This document shows positions 26,210 through 35,531 of a stretch of DNA of 64,000 nt, in pieces. How positions within the stretch are numbered: position 1 is the stretch's first letter; the number at the start of each line of letters is the position of its first letter. The position numbers were made by a program, and so were the translations under genes. The notes under the pieces were generated by a model. The model made no database searches and was not told where the DNA came from. It worked only from the letters and a program-made list of their open reading frames with translations. Origin of the DNA: Bradyrhizobium sp. AZCC 1610 (GTDB taxonomy: Bacteria; Pseudomonadota; Alphaproteobacteria; Rhizobiales; Xanthobacteraceae). The stretch covers positions 467,001 to 531,000 of the forward strand of contig NZ_JAZHRR010000001.1 in the NCBI RefSeq assembly GCF_036924515.1, written 5' to 3'.

Positions 26210-27154
26210 ATGCGTGAGTTAACGCCTGAAACGATCACGGACGCCGTGCTCGACCAGATGGCGACAACGCCGGACCCGCGCCTGAAGGAGATCATGGCGT
26301 CGGCGGTCAAGCACCTCCATGCCTTCGCCCGCGAGGTCAATCTGACGCCGGCGGAATGGATCAAAGGCATCGAATTCATGACCGCCGCCGGCAAGATGTG
26401 TTCGCCGGAGCGGCAGGAATTCATCCTGCTTTCCGACACGCTCGGCCTCTCCGCGCTCGTCAACGGCCTGCACGACGCCACCGCGCTGGAGGAAGCCACC
26501 CACACCAGCCTGCTCGGCCCATTTTACCGCGAGGCCACGCCGACCTTGGCGGCTGGCAGTTCGATCGCCAAAAACCCGCAGCCGGGCAGCGAATGCGTGC
26601 TTTACGGCCGCGTCACCGATGCCACCGGCAAGCCGGTCGCGGGCGCCACCGTCTCGATCTGGCAGACCGGTGCCGACGGTCTCTACGACATTCAGGCCAG
26701 CGCGACATCGATCGATTATCGCGGCGTGTTCGCAACCGATGCCGATGGTCTCTATGTGCTGCGCACCGTGAAACCACTCGGATATTCGATTCCGATGGAC
26801 GGGCCGGTCGGCGCCATGGTGAAGGCGCAGGAGCGGCATGGCATGCGGCCGGCGCATATTCACTTCCTGGTCGGCGCATCAGGCTATCGCGAACTAGTCA
26901 CCGCGCTCTATCTGCGCGACGATCCGCATCTGGCTGACGATGTCGTATTCGGTTCGTCGGGCGATCTCGCCGTCGACGTGGCGGCAAACGATCCGGACTG
27001 CCCGATCAAGGGGATGCCGAGCATCCGGTTCGACATGCGGCTGTCGCGCGAAAGTGCGGCCGACAAGACCAGCGGGCGCGTAGGCGCCGATCCGTCGGCG
27101 ATCATGAAACGATCGGCCAAAAATGAACCCGCTCCGGCAGGGGCTGCCGAATAG
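26210..27154 (+). CDS. intradiol ring-cleavage dioxygenase (hydroxyquinol 1,2-dioxygenase type)
   Basis: 314 aa. The N-terminal helical dimerisation domain (about 1-95) is followed by the catalytic beta sandwich. LLGPFYREATP and the PV-GATVSIWQTGADGLYDIQ stretch are conserved. Predicted non-haem Fe(III) ligands are Tyr in GLYD, Tyr in LGYSIPMDGP, and the two His of RPAHIHF. The last ~30 residues are a polar tail. Cleavage of hydroxyquinol or a catechol gives maleylacetate or muconate. A GGAG precedes the ATG. The Liv-type transporter starts 90 bases downstream, suggesting an aromatic-compound uptake and ring-cleavage unit; no maleylacetate reductase is present. Confidence 0.87.
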   Translation: MRELTPETITDAVLDQMATTPDPRLKEIMASAVKHLHAFAREVNLTPAEWIKGIEFMTAAGKMCSPERQEFILLSDTLGLSALVNGLHDATALEEATHTSLLGPFYREATPTLAAGSSIAKNPQPGSECVLYGRVTDATGKPVAGATVSIWQTGADGLYDIQASATSIDYRGVFATDADGLYVLRTVKPLGYSIPMDGPVGAMVKAQERHGMRPAHIHFLVGASGYRELVTALYLRDDPHLADDVVFGSSGDLAVDVAANDPDCPIKGMPSIRFDMRLSRESAADKTSGRVGADPSAIMKRSAKNEPAPAGAAE

Positions 27155-27244
27155 TCTCAGCCTGACAGAATCCATTCGCAACAGCCGGGCAAAGATCCGG
27201 CGGAACCAGAATGACAACGGAAAACGGCACATAAGGGGGAAGCA

Positions 27245-28490
27245 ATGAAACGCAGGACATTTCTCGGCGGGGCGATGGCGGTTGCGGTGCTTGGACAGGG
27301 TTCGAGCGCTCATGCCCAGCAGCCGCCGATCAAGATCGGCATGTCGATGCCGCAAACCGGCGGTCTTGCCGGCGGCGGCAAGGCTTCGTTGCTCGGTATC
27401 GAAATCTGGCGCGACGACATCAATGCCAAGGGCGGCCTGCTCGGCCGCAAGGTCGAACTGGTCGTCTATGACGACAAGTCGAGCGCATCAGAGACGCCGG
27501 CGATCTACGCGAAGCTCGTGGATGTCGACAAGGTCGACCTCCTGTTCGCGCCTTACGCGACGGTGCCGACCGCGCCGATCATGCCGTTCGTCAAGCAGCG
27601 CGGCCTGCTGCTGATGGGGAATTTCTCGTTCCAGGTGAACAGCAAGGTCGGCCACGACATGTGGTTCAACAATGCGCCCTGGGGGCCGGCCGACAGTTGG
27701 GCGGCCTCGTTCCTCGATCTGGCGCAGAAGGCCGGCGGCAAGAGCATGGCGCTGCTCACCGCGGATCAGGAATTCGCCCAGAACCTCGCGCTGACCGCAC
27801 GCGACGTCGCCAAGAAGCGCAACATCCCGGTTGTGTTCGATCAGTCCTATCCGCCGAACACGGTGGAATTCGCCTCCATCATCCGCGCGCTCAAGGCCGC
27901 CAAGCCCGATATCGTCTATGTCGCGTCGTATCCGCCCGACTCGGCCGGCATCCTGCGTGCCGTGAACGAGATCGGGATCGGCGATGATGTCAACGATTTT
28001 CGGCGGCGGCATGGTCGGCCTGCAATTTGCCGCCGTCATGTCCAACCTCGGCTCGCTGCTCAACGGCGTCGTGAACTACAATACCTGGCTGCCGGAAAAG
28101 AGCATGTATTTCGACGGCACCAAGGAATTTTTCGACAAGTACACAAAGCGTGCCATCGAGGCCAAGGTCGATCCGCTCGGCTATTATCTGGCGCCGTTCG
28201 GCTATGCGATGGGACAGATGATCGAGGCGGCGGTCGGTGCGACCAAGTCGCTCGACCAGAAGGCTATCGCCAAATATCTGCGCGAGAACGAGCACAAGAC
28301 CATCGTCGGGCCGATGGCGTTTTCGGCGGATGGCGAGCGCAAGGAAACGGCGACGCTACAGGCGCAGTTCCGGGGCGTGAAGGACAAGGACATCGAACAG
28401 TTCCGGTCGTCCGGCAAGCAGGTGATCCTGTTCCCGGAAAAGCTGAAGACTGGAAATCTCATCAGTCCCTTCGAGGCGGCCCGAAACTAG
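27245..28490 (+). pseudogene. Liv-type substrate-binding protein, frameshifted
   Basis: From ATG 27245 (AGGGGGAAG before it) the protein has a Tat/Sec-like signal (KRRTFLGGAMAVAVLG..AHAQ) and a type I periplasmic fold (IKIGMSMPQTGGLAGGG). At about 27993 the frame should change: ...VNEIGIGDDV continues only in the next frame as IFGGGMVGLQFAAVMSNLGS..., ending at TAG 28488-28490. Deleting one base from CAACG in 27991-27995 restores 414 aa, the normal family length. As read, translation would run through 28531 in the wrong frame. Four transporter genes follow. This may be a real mutation or a base-call error. Confidence 0.85.
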
Positions 28491-28532
28491 GCCTCGTGGC
28501 TTTTCCGGCCCGGAGCCAAGGGGGGACCTGAC

Positions 28533-29408
28533 GTGTTTTCGATGGACCTGCTGCTTGGAGCAGTGGTGCTTGGGGTGCTGCTCGGCTGCTTCTATGCAGC
28601 CGTCAGCGTCGGGTTGTCCGTCTCGTTCGGACTGCTCGACGTTCCCCATGTCGCGCATCCGGCGTTCCTGGTGCTCGCGTCCTACGGCGTGTACCAGCTC
28701 AACGAAAGCTACGACGTCGATCCGTTGCTGGCGGGGCTCGCGCTCACGCCGCTGTTTTTCGTGTTCGGCTTGCTCGCCTACCGCGTTTATTACGAGACCT
28801 TCGAGCGGCGCGGCAGCGACGCCGGCGTCCGCGGCATCGCGTTTTTTTTCGGCATCGCCTTCATCATCGAGGTGCTGATCATCCTGCAGTTCGGCGTTGA
28901 CCAGCGCTCGGTCTCGGCGACCTATATCGGCAAGTCCTGGCGGTTCGGCGAGTTTCGGATACCGATCCGGCAGCTCGTTGCGTTCGCGGTCGCTCTGGCG
29001 CTGACGGTGCTGCTGGCGGTGTATCTGTCGAAAACCTTCATGGGCCGTGCGATCCGAGCGGTCGCGCAGGACGAGGAGGCGCTGCGGCTGATGGGCGCCA
29101 ATCCGGTCCGCATCAAGCAATTTGCCTTTGGCATCGCCACCGCCGTGCTCGGGATCGCCGGTGCGCTCTTGATCATCGTGGCGCCGGTGGAGCCGACGCT
29201 CGACCGCGCCTATATCGGGCGTACCTTCTGCGTCGTGGTCATGGCCGGGCTCGGCAGCATCAGCGGCACCCTGATCGCCGCCATTATCCTCGGCGTCGCC
29301 GAATCGATCGTGCTGACGATGTTCGGCGCCTCCTGGGCGCCTGCGATCTCGTTCGCGATGCTGCTCGGCGTGCTCGCCGTGCGTCCGCAAGGTCTGCTCG
29401 GCCGATGA
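28533..29408 (+). CDS. livH: Liv-type ABC permease LivH
   Basis: 291 aa from GTG 28533, behind GGGGGA; ATG 28542 is also possible. About eight helices. VSFGLLDVPHVAHPAFLVLASYG is the entry segment, and SKTFMGRAIRAVAQDEEALRLMGANP is the EAA-like cytoplasmic loop of branched-chain amino acid-type permeases. Overlaps livM by four bases (ATGA). Substrate may be an aromatic compound given the upstream dioxygenase. Confidence 0.9.
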   Translation: MFSMDLLLGAVVLGVLLGCFYAAVSVGLSVSFGLLDVPHVAHPAFLVLASYGVYQLNESYDVDPLLAGLALTPLFFVFGLLAYRVYYETFERRGSDAGVRGIAFFFGIAFIIEVLIILQFGVDQRSVSATYIGKSWRFGEFRIPIRQLVAFAVALALTVLLAVYLSKTFMGRAIRAVAQDEEALRLMGANPVRIKQFAFGIATAVLGIAGALLIIVAPVEPTLDRAYIGRTFCVVVMAGLGSISGTLIAAIILGVAESIVLTMFGASWAPAISFAMLLGVLAVRPQGLLGR

Positions 29409-30370
29409 CGAAGCACCGCAACAGCATCGCGTTCTGGGCCGGCGTGGTCGTCTTCCTCGTCGCCGTACTGTCGATGACCCAGATCGTCCGCAACGAGTAT
29501 CCGTTTTTTGCTGGCTACGTCATCCTGCAATTCATCGCGCTCGCGGTCGCCTGGAGCATCCTCGGCGGCTATGCCGGTTACGTCAATTTCGGCACCAACG
29601 CCTTTTTCGGGGTCGGCGTCTACACGGCAGTGGCCCTGTTCAAGGCGACGGGGGCTCCGCTCGTGGTGCAGATCGCAGCCGCCGCGGTCGTCGGCATGAC
29701 GCTCGGCTTTGGCGTTGGCCTCCTGACCCTGCGGATGCGCGGCATCTTTTTCTCGATCGCGACGATTGCGCTGGCGATCATCATCGAGACCTTTGTGATG
29801 AACTGGCGGTTCGTCGGCGGTGCGGCCGGCATCCAGTTGCAGCGGCCGCCGGTGATGGCGCCGTTCGACAGTTACGTGAAGATGCTGTTTTTTGTGCAGG
29901 CGCTCTTGGTAGTCATTGCCGTTTCGATCGCGCGCTACATCCAGAACTCCCGGATCGGCCGCGGCCTGCAGGCGCTAAGGGACGACGAACTCGCCGCCGA
30001 ATGCACGGGCGTGCCGACCCTGAAGCTGAAACTGGTCGCCTGCATGATATCGGGCGCGCTGATTTCCGCGGCCGGGGCGCCTGCCGCCATGTACCTGCAA
30101 TATGCCGATCCGTCCTCGGCGTTCAACCTGAGCTACTCGGTGTCGGCGCTTGCGATGGCGCTGATCGGCGGAACCGCGCACTGGATCGGCCCGGTGCTCG
30201 GCGCCATCCTGCTCGGCTCGACGCAACAGCTTCTCGCCGTGACCATCTCCTCGGAAGTCAACGTGCTGGTGCTCGGCATCATGCTGGTGCTGTTCGTGGT
30301 CGGCGCGCCCAAGGGCATCATCGGGCTGCTGCGGCCGCGCTATCGTCTGCGCGCGGGAGGCAAGCCATGA
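29405..30370 (+). CDS. livM: Liv-type ABC permease LivM
   Basis: 321 aa with about nine helices. YAGYVNFGTNAFFGVGVYTA is the conserved GQ-SFG-like opening, and IQNSRIGRGLQALRDDELAAECTGVPTLKLKL is the EAA-like loop. GTAHWIGPVLGAI follows late. The stop overlaps livG by four bases. Confidence 0.9.
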   Translation: MTKHRNSIAFWAGVVVFLVAVLSMTQIVRNEYPFFAGYVILQFIALAVAWSILGGYAGYVNFGTNAFFGVGVYTAVALFKATGAPLVVQIAAAAVVGMTLGFGVGLLTLRMRGIFFSIATIALAIIIETFVMNWRFVGGAAGIQLQRPPVMAPFDSYVKMLFFVQALLVVIAVSIARYIQNSRIGRGLQALRDDELAAECTGVPTLKLKLVACMISGALISAAGAPAAMYLQYADPSSAFNLSYSVSALAMALIGGTAHWIGPVLGAILLGSTQQLLAVTISSEVNVLVLGIMLVLFVVGAPKGIIGLLRPRYRLRAGGKP

Positions 30371-31106
30371 CGGTGACAGCCGCGCCTGACGCGCCTTTGC
30401 TGCAAGTCGGAACCCTTACCAAGACCTTCGGCGGGTTCACCGCGCTCGACAATATCAGCGTCGACATAAGGAAAGGCGAACGGTTCGGCCTGATCGGGCC
30501 GAACGGCTCGGGCAAGACCACGCTGATCAACTGCATTTCCGGGGCGTTGCGTCCGCAGGTCGGCAGCGTGGTGTTCTGCGGCGAGGACATTACCCAACTG
30601 CCGCCGCATCTGCGCGCGCGCCGTGGCATCGCCCGCAGCTTCCAGATTCCGCGACCGTTCAAGAGCATGACGGTGCTGGGAAACCTCATGGTCGGGCTCG
30701 ACTTTGCTACCGTCGGTTCGAGCCTGCCGGAGGAAGACGTCGCAATGTCGATCCTGACGCGGATGGGACTTGCCGCCAAGGCCGGTGCGTCGACCGATAC
30801 GCTGAGCCAGGTGGAATTGCGCAAGATGGAGCTCGCGCGCGCGATGGCGGTGCGGCCGAAACTTTTGATTTCGGACGAAGCGATGGCGGGACTTTCCTCT
30901 TCCGAGGTCGATGAGGTGCTCGATCTCCTGATCAGCCTCGGCGAGGAGGACATCACCATCATCATGATCGAGCACATCATGCAGGCGGTGATGCGCGTTT
31001 TTCCGAACGGGTGATGTGCCTCGACGCGGGGAAAATCATCGCGATCGGCGCACCGGCCGAGGTGATGGCCAACAAGCGGGTGCAGGAGGCCTACCTTGGC
31101 ACTTAG
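30367..31106 (+). pseudogene. livG: Liv-type ABC ATPase LivG, frameshifted near 3' end
   Basis: Walker A GPNGSGKTT, Q-loop region FQIPRPFKSMTVLGNLMVGL and Walker B LLISDEAMAGL are present. LSQVELRKMELARAMA stands in place of the usual LSGGQ-like signature and is a normal LivG variant. At 30995-31002 a run of five T causes early TGA at 31012-31014. Adding one T gives MRVFSERVMCLDAGKIIAIGAPAEVMANKRVQEAYLGT, a perfect LivG ending, with TAG at 31104-31106 and 246 aa. The truncated product loses only ~30 residues and may still fold. Possible homopolymer base-call error. Confidence 0.87.
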
Positions 31107-31833
31107 CCTTGCCATCGAGGGCCTCGATGCCGGCTACGGCGCCGTCAAGGCGCTGCGCGGCGTGACGCTCCATGTCGAGGCCGGCGAGACGGTTGCGCTG
31201 CTCGGCACCAACGGCAACGGCAAGAGCACGCTGATGAAGTGCATCATGGGCCTGGTCCGCCCGGATCGCGGCCGGCTGTCGTTGACGATCGACGGCAAGG
31301 CGCACGACCTCACCAAACTTTCGGCGGAAGAGATCGTCGATCTCGGCGTGGCGCTGGTGCCGGAGGGACGGCGGCTATTCCCCAAGCTGACGGTCGTGGA
31401 AAATCTGATGCTGGGCGCTTTCCGCAAGGCCGCTCGCAGCGCCATCGATCGCAATCTGGCGCTGGCCTATGAGACGTTTCCCGCGTTGAAGGAGCGCCGC
31501 AGCCAGCTCGCCGGCACCTTGTCCGGCGGACAGCAGCAGATGCTCGCGATTGCGCGTGCGCTGATGTCCTCGCCGCGCCTGCTATTGATCGACGAACCCT
31601 CGGTCGGCCTGTCGCCGCTGCTGGTGTCGCAGACCATCGCCAAGATCGGCGAACTCAAGCAGCGCGTCGGTCTGACCGTGCTGATGGCGGAGCAGAATTT
31701 CAACCAGGCGATCCGGATCGCCGACCGCGGCTACATCATCGTCCACGGCGAGATCGCGGTGGCGGCGCAGTCGGTCGACGAGTTGAAGGCCAACGACATC
31801 GTCAAGCGGCTCTATCTCGGCGGCGTCGTCTGA
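31096..31833 (+). CDS. livF: Liv-type ABC ATPase LivF
   Basis: 245 aa starting at TTG 31096, inside the corrected end of livG. Walker A GTNGNGKST, signature LSGGQQQMLAIARAL, Walker B LLLIDEPSVGL, switch region MAEQNFNQAI. The family energises branched-chain amino acid, amide or aromatic uptake. The TTG start is chosen because the next methionine lies inside the core fold. Confidence 0.9.
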   Translation: MALSLAIEGLDAGYGAVKALRGVTLHVEAGETVALLGTNGNGKSTLMKCIMGLVRPDRGRLSLTIDGKAHDLTKLSAEEIVDLGVALVPEGRRLFPKLTVVENLMLGAFRKAARSAIDRNLALAYETFPALKERRSQLAGTLSGGQQQMLAIARALMSSPRLLLIDEPSVGLSPLLVSQTIAKIGELKQRVGLTVLMAEQNFNQAIRIADRGYIIVHGEIAVAAQSVDELKANDIVKRLYLGGVV

Positions 31834-31857
31834 CGGCAAGGTGCCGCCGGCGTGCGA

Positions 31858-32079
31858 TCAAATCGCACCCTTGAGAGTGCAGGCGGTTGAGCAGGTCGTC
31901 ATCACTCCGCGCTCGCAGGCGATGCACACCGCGATGCACTGCTTCTTGTCCTTGGGGTTGTACTGGCTGTACAGCTTGCGGGCGCAGTCTCCGACCGAGC
32001 CCGTAACGTCGTTGTTGCTTTCAGGCGTGCATGCGGCTAGCGCAGCGGCCGACAGGACGATGGCAATAATGACGCGCAT
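31858..32079 (-). CDS. small Cys-rich lipoprotein
   Basis: 73 aa. The signal ends in the lipobox LAAC (residues ~14-17), followed by a short polar linker. The mature part carries six further cysteines (DCARKLY, QCIAVCIACERG, TTCSTACT), so it is probably oxidised or metal-binding in the periplasm. It lies just left of an intrinsic terminator that closes the upstream minus-strand gene. No family recognised. Confidence 0.75.
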   Translation of the reverse strand: MRVIIAIVLSAAALAACTPESNNDVTGSVGDCARKLYSQYNPKDKKQCIAVCIACERGVMTTCSTACTLKGAI

Positions 32080-32109
32080 GTTGGTCGCCCCAACCGGGAG
32101 CCCTCGCTC

Positions 32110-32143
32110 AAAAAACTGCGGTGACGGCCTTGGGCCGTCGCAG
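32110..32143 (-). terminator. intrinsic terminator (minus strand)
   Basis: On the minus strand CTGCG-A-CGGCC and GGCCG-TCA-CGCAG form a long stem with a CAA loop and are followed by six T. It lies 155 bases after the gene ending at 32299 and before the lipoprotein gene. Confidence 0.75.
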
Positions 32144-32298
32144 AAAATTACCCCTCAGGGTCGCGCGATTGGATTAATCGAGAGTTACGAGGGGTCGGGT
32201 TTTCGTGCGTAGTTCTACGCCCGGAATCGCGCCGCCTGCTGTGCACTGCAGCAGGAACCGCTGGGCGGCTGCCGCTCTACGCGGCTACGCGTACTCGG

Positions 32299-33294
32299 TT
32301 ACTTCTTGAGATTCCTGAAGGGCTCAAACGCGTCCTTGCCGGACCCCAGATTTTCGTAGACCGACGCGGATTTGTTCATCAGGTCGTAGGTCTGGTCCTG
32401 GGCTGCTCCGGTGCGATCTTTCTGGAAGGTCGACACGAGCACGATCGTAGTCAAGTAGTTCCCGAAAGCGGCCTGCTCGGCCGCGAACAGGTTTTTGAGA
32501 CGCGCGTCGCGGGAAAAGAACTCGGACAGCGTCTTCTTGATACCGTCGTCCTGCGCCGCCAGCGATTGCAGCGACCAGATCGCCGTCCCCAGTGTCATGA
32601 CCCGAAGGAATTTGGTTTGGTCCGCCTTGCAGCCGTATTTGGTGCAGGCGACCTTGATCATGACGCTGTCGCGTCCCTTCGGCGCGAGGCCGGGACCGAA
32701 TTTGCTCATCATGAAGCCGACGCGCAAGCCGTCACTGACCATGCCGTCGTCGGCGCCGGAATAATTGTCGAGAATTCGCTGGATATGCGCCGTGTTGCCG
32801 GATGCCATGTAAGCGCCGATCAGCAGGTCATTGTCGGCCGGCGTGGAGGACGGCGTCACGGCGTCCAGCGGCGGCATCCGCGCCGCCCGCAATCTGTCCG
32901 ACAGGCTGGAAAGATTGTTGGCGGCGGCAAACTTCTGCGCCTCGTCGGGCAAGCCCGCCCTGTACAGGCTGATGACGTCCACCGACTTCATGTAGTCCGA
33001 GGGCTCGGCCTTGAGGAGGCGCTCGCGCTCCTGCGGGGAGGTCCTGAAGAGTTCGGCGAGAAAGCCGGTGATGGTGTTGGGGTCGGCCCGCCCGCTTGCG
33101 GCCGTTTGCCGGAGCTGCGCCAGCGTATCGTCGACGCAGGCCGCCGACTTGCTGCGGTAGTAGCTCGCCATGCATCGTTCCCCGGCGGTGAGAGCTGCGC
33201 CGGGACATAGCGATGAGATCATCAGGGCGATTGCTACGCCAGCAGTTCTCAGCTTCGCGGAGCAGGCTGCGTTTGAATTTCGGCTCATTATCAC
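32299..33294 (-). CDS. secreted hypothetical protein, helical
   Basis: 331 aa with a signal peptide (AGVAIALMISSLCPGAALTAG). Four cysteines lie early and mid-chain (ERCMASYY, AACVDDT, VACTKYGCK). The rest reads as tandem helices (LPDEAQKFAAANNLSSLSDRLRAARM, GNTAHIQRILDNYSG) reminiscent of TPR-like repeats, but the register is loose. ATG 33294 or 33288 could be used. Single gene with its own terminator. Function unknown. Confidence 0.7.
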   Translation of the reverse strand: MIMSRNSNAACSAKLRTAGVAIALMISSLCPGAALTAGERCMASYYRSKSAACVDDTLAQLRQTAASGRADPNTITGFLAELFRTSPQERERLLKAEPSDYMKSVDVISLYRAGLPDEAQKFAAANNLSSLSDRLRAARMPPLDAVTPSSTPADNDLLIGAYMASGNTAHIQRILDNYSGADDGMVSDGLRVGFMMSKFGPGLAPKGRDSVMIKVACTKYGCKADQTKFLRVMTLGTAIWSLQSLAAQDDGIKKTLSEFFSRDARLKNLFAAEQAAFGNYLTTIVLVSTFQKDRTGAAQDQTYDLMNKSASVYENLGSGKDAFEPFRNLKK

Positions 33295-33402
33295 CGGCGC
33301 GGCTGTCAGGGTGTCACGTTGTGGTTGTGCACCCTATCAGCCTCACCTCGATTTCGACAATGGCCGGTGCATCACCTCTCTGGCTGCGCCGTGCCGGCGC
33401 GG

Positions 33403-34833
33403 TTACCGCACCAGGATGTTCCTGAACTGCCAGGGATCTGACGTGTCGATGTCTTCCGGGAACAGGCCCGGCCGGTCCGACAGCGGCGTCCAGTCGGTGT
33501 AATAGCCTTTCACCGGGCCGAGATAGGGCTTCTGGATTTCGAGGCAGCGGCGGAAATCCAACTCGTCGGCCTCGACGATGCCGGCTTCGGGGTTTTCCAG
33601 CGCCCACACCATGCCGGCCAGCACGGCGGAGGACACCTGCATGCCGGTGGCGTTCTGGTAGGGGCAGATGCGGCGGGTTTCCTCGATCGAGAGCTGCGAG
33701 CCGTACCAATAGGCGTTCTTGCCGTGGCCGTAGAGCAGCACGCCGAGTTCGTCGATGCCGTCCTCGATCTCGTTCTCGTCCAGAATGTGCCACTTCGGCT
33801 GCATCTTGCCGGTGGCGCCAAAAATCTCGTGCAGCGACAGCACGGCGTCGTTGGCCGGATGATAGGCGTAGTGACAGGTCGGGCGGTAGACCACCTTCGC
33901 GCCGTCGCGCACGGTGAAGTAGTCCGCGATCGAGATCGACTCGTTGTGGGTGACGAGGAAGCCATATTGCGCGCCGGGCGTCGGGCACCAGGAGCGGACG
34001 CGGGTGTTGGCACCGGGCTGCAGGAGGTAGATGGCAGCGCCACAGCCCTCGGTGTGCTGGCGACCGTTATCAGGCATCCATTTCTCATGGGTGCCCCAGC
34101 CGAGTTCGGCCGGCTGCATGCCCTCGGAGACGAAGCCTTCGACTGACCAGGTGTTGACGAACACGTTCATCGGCTTCGGCTTCTTCGAACGCTGGGTGTC
34201 GCGCTCGGCGATATGAATGCCCTTGATGCCGAGCTTGTGCGCGAGCTGGCCCCAGCCTTCACGGCTCTTCGGTTCGTTGACCTCAACGCCCGTATCGCGG
34301 GCGATATCGAGCAGCGCCTGCTTGACGAACCACGACACCATGCCGGGATTGGCGCCGCAGGTGGAGACCGCGGTGGTGCCGCCCGGGCTCTTGTGCTTGG
34401 CCGCCAGCAGCGTCTCGCGCAGCGCGTAGTTCGAGCGCTTCTCCGGGCCGATGTTCTTGTCGAAATAGAAGCCGAGCCACGGCTCCACGACGGTGTCGAT
34501 GTAGAGCGCGCCGATCTCGCGGCACAAGGTCATGATGTCGACGGACGAGGTATCGACCGACAGGTTGACGCAAAAGCCCTGGCCGCCGCCTGCGGTGAGC
34601 AGTGGCACCAGCACCTCGCGGTAGTTCTCGCGGGTGATACCCTGCTTGATGAAACGCACGCCGTGCTGCTTGGCGAGCTCGCCATCCTCATGCGGATCGA
34701 TGATGACGAAGCGCGACTTGTCATAGTCAAAGTGACGTTCGATCAGAGGCAGCGTGCCCTTGCCGATCGAGCCGAAGCCGATCATGACGATGGGGCCGGA
34801 AATTTTCGCGTGGGTCTGCGCAGGCGGGTTCAT
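33403..34833 (-). CDS. hss: homospermidine synthase
   Basis: 476 aa. The NAD-binding Rossmann motif is VMIGFGSIGKGTLPLI near residue 15-30. TCGANPGMVSWFVKQALL, VEPWLGFYFDKN and GWGTHEKWMP are characteristic of homospermidine synthase. The enzyme joins two putrescines (or putrescine and spermidine) with NAD-dependent deamination to give homospermidine, a common polyamine of rhizobia. It is the last gene of a minus-strand run that begins with ornithine decarboxylase, giving ornithine to putrescine to homospermidine. Confidence 0.95.
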   Translation of the reverse strand: MNPPAQTHAKISGPIVMIGFGSIGKGTLPLIERHFDYDKSRFVIIDPHEDGELAKQHGVRFIKQGITRENYREVLVPLLTAGGGQGFCVNLSVDTSSVDIMTLCREIGALYIDTVVEPWLGFYFDKNIGPEKRSNYALRETLLAAKHKSPGGTTAVSTCGANPGMVSWFVKQALLDIARDTGVEVNEPKSREGWGQLAHKLGIKGIHIAERDTQRSKKPKPMNVFVNTWSVEGFVSEGMQPAELGWGTHEKWMPDNGRQHTEGCGAAIYLLQPGANTRVRSWCPTPGAQYGFLVTHNESISIADYFTVRDGAKVVYRPTCHYAYHPANDAVLSLHEIFGATGKMQPKWHILDENEIEDGIDELGVLLYGHGKNAYWYGSQLSIEETRRICPYQNATGMQVSSAVLAGMVWALENPEAGIVEADELDFRRCLEIQKPYLGPVKGYYTDWTPLSDRPGLFPEDIDTSDPWQFRNILVR

Positions 34834-34873
34834 TAGTGGGGTCTCCGGAAAACGGTGTCAGTGTTGGATGGGA

Positions 34874-35293
34874 TCAGGGGGTGCGGCGCTTCGCGGTCAC
34901 TTCGATCTCGACCTTCATCTCGGGCTTGTAGAGCCCCGCGACGACGAGGAGCGTTGTGGCCGGGCGGATCTCGCCGAACGCTTCGCCGCAGACCGCGAAG
35001 AACGCGTCCGCATCCGCGAGGTCAGTGATGTAATAGGTCGCGCGGACGATATCGGCCATCGCGAAGCCGCCTTCCTTCAGCGCAGCCTCTATGTTCCTAA
35101 AGCAGTTACGTGCCTGGCTTGTGACATCGGCCGGAATGACCATGGTCGTGTAGTCGTAGCCGGTGGTGCCGGCGACGAAGGCGAAATCGCCGTCGATGAC
35201 GGCGCGGCTGTAGCCGGCGATCTTTTCGAAAGGCGAGCCGGTGGAGATCAGGCGACGGGGCATCGGAACCTCGATCGTGGAAGGAATGGGCAT
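34874..35293 (-). CDS. RidA family deaminase/imine hydrolase
   Basis: 139 aa, or 129 from ATG 35263 (PRRLIS), which better matches the family. GYSRAVIDGDFAFVAGTTGYD, then QARNCFRNIEAALKEGGFAMADIVRATYYITD, and RPATTLLVVAGL are RidA/YjgF motifs. The usual catalytic Arg is present in RPATT. It lies 40 bases ahead of hss, so a role in removing reactive imines made during polyamine synthesis is attractive but inferred. Confidence 0.88.
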   Translation of the reverse strand: MPIPSTIEVPMPRRLISTGSPFEKIAGYSRAVIDGDFAFVAGTTGYDYTTMVIPADVTSQARNCFRNIEAALKEGGFAMADIVRATYYITDLADADAFFAVCGEAFGEIRPATTLLVVAGLYKPEMKVEIEVTAKRRTP

Positions 35294-35356
35294 GATCCGG
35301 GGCGGGTTTGGCGCGGTTTAAGGGCTTTTCGCCTGCGCGCGCAACCCCTCGCGGGG

Positions 35357-35527
35357 CTACCTGGATGGCCTGGCAACATCGGAGGCCGGGGGTGCGGAGC
35401 CGCCCCAGCGGCGCACGAGGATGTCTCGCACGATCATGACCGAGATCATGATCAGGAGCACCGTGGTGATGACGCTGCGCAAGCGCGGGCGCGCGCCGCC
35501 GCCTGGCTCGGAAAGGCTCTCCGGCAT
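35357..35527 (-). CDS. small single-pass membrane protein, 56 aa
   Basis: 56 codons from ATG 35527 to TAG 35357-35359. A basic N-terminal stretch precedes one helix (SVITTVLLIMISVMIVRDIL), then RRWGGSAPPASD. It starts four bases after the GNAT stop, so it is translated with that gene inside the polyamine cluster. The clear topology and tight spacing support a real gene. Function unknown. Confidence 0.7.
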   Translation of the reverse strand: MPESLSEPGGGARPRLRSVITTVLLIMISVMIVRDILVRRWGGSAPPASDVARPSR

Positions 35528-35531
35528 GGCA

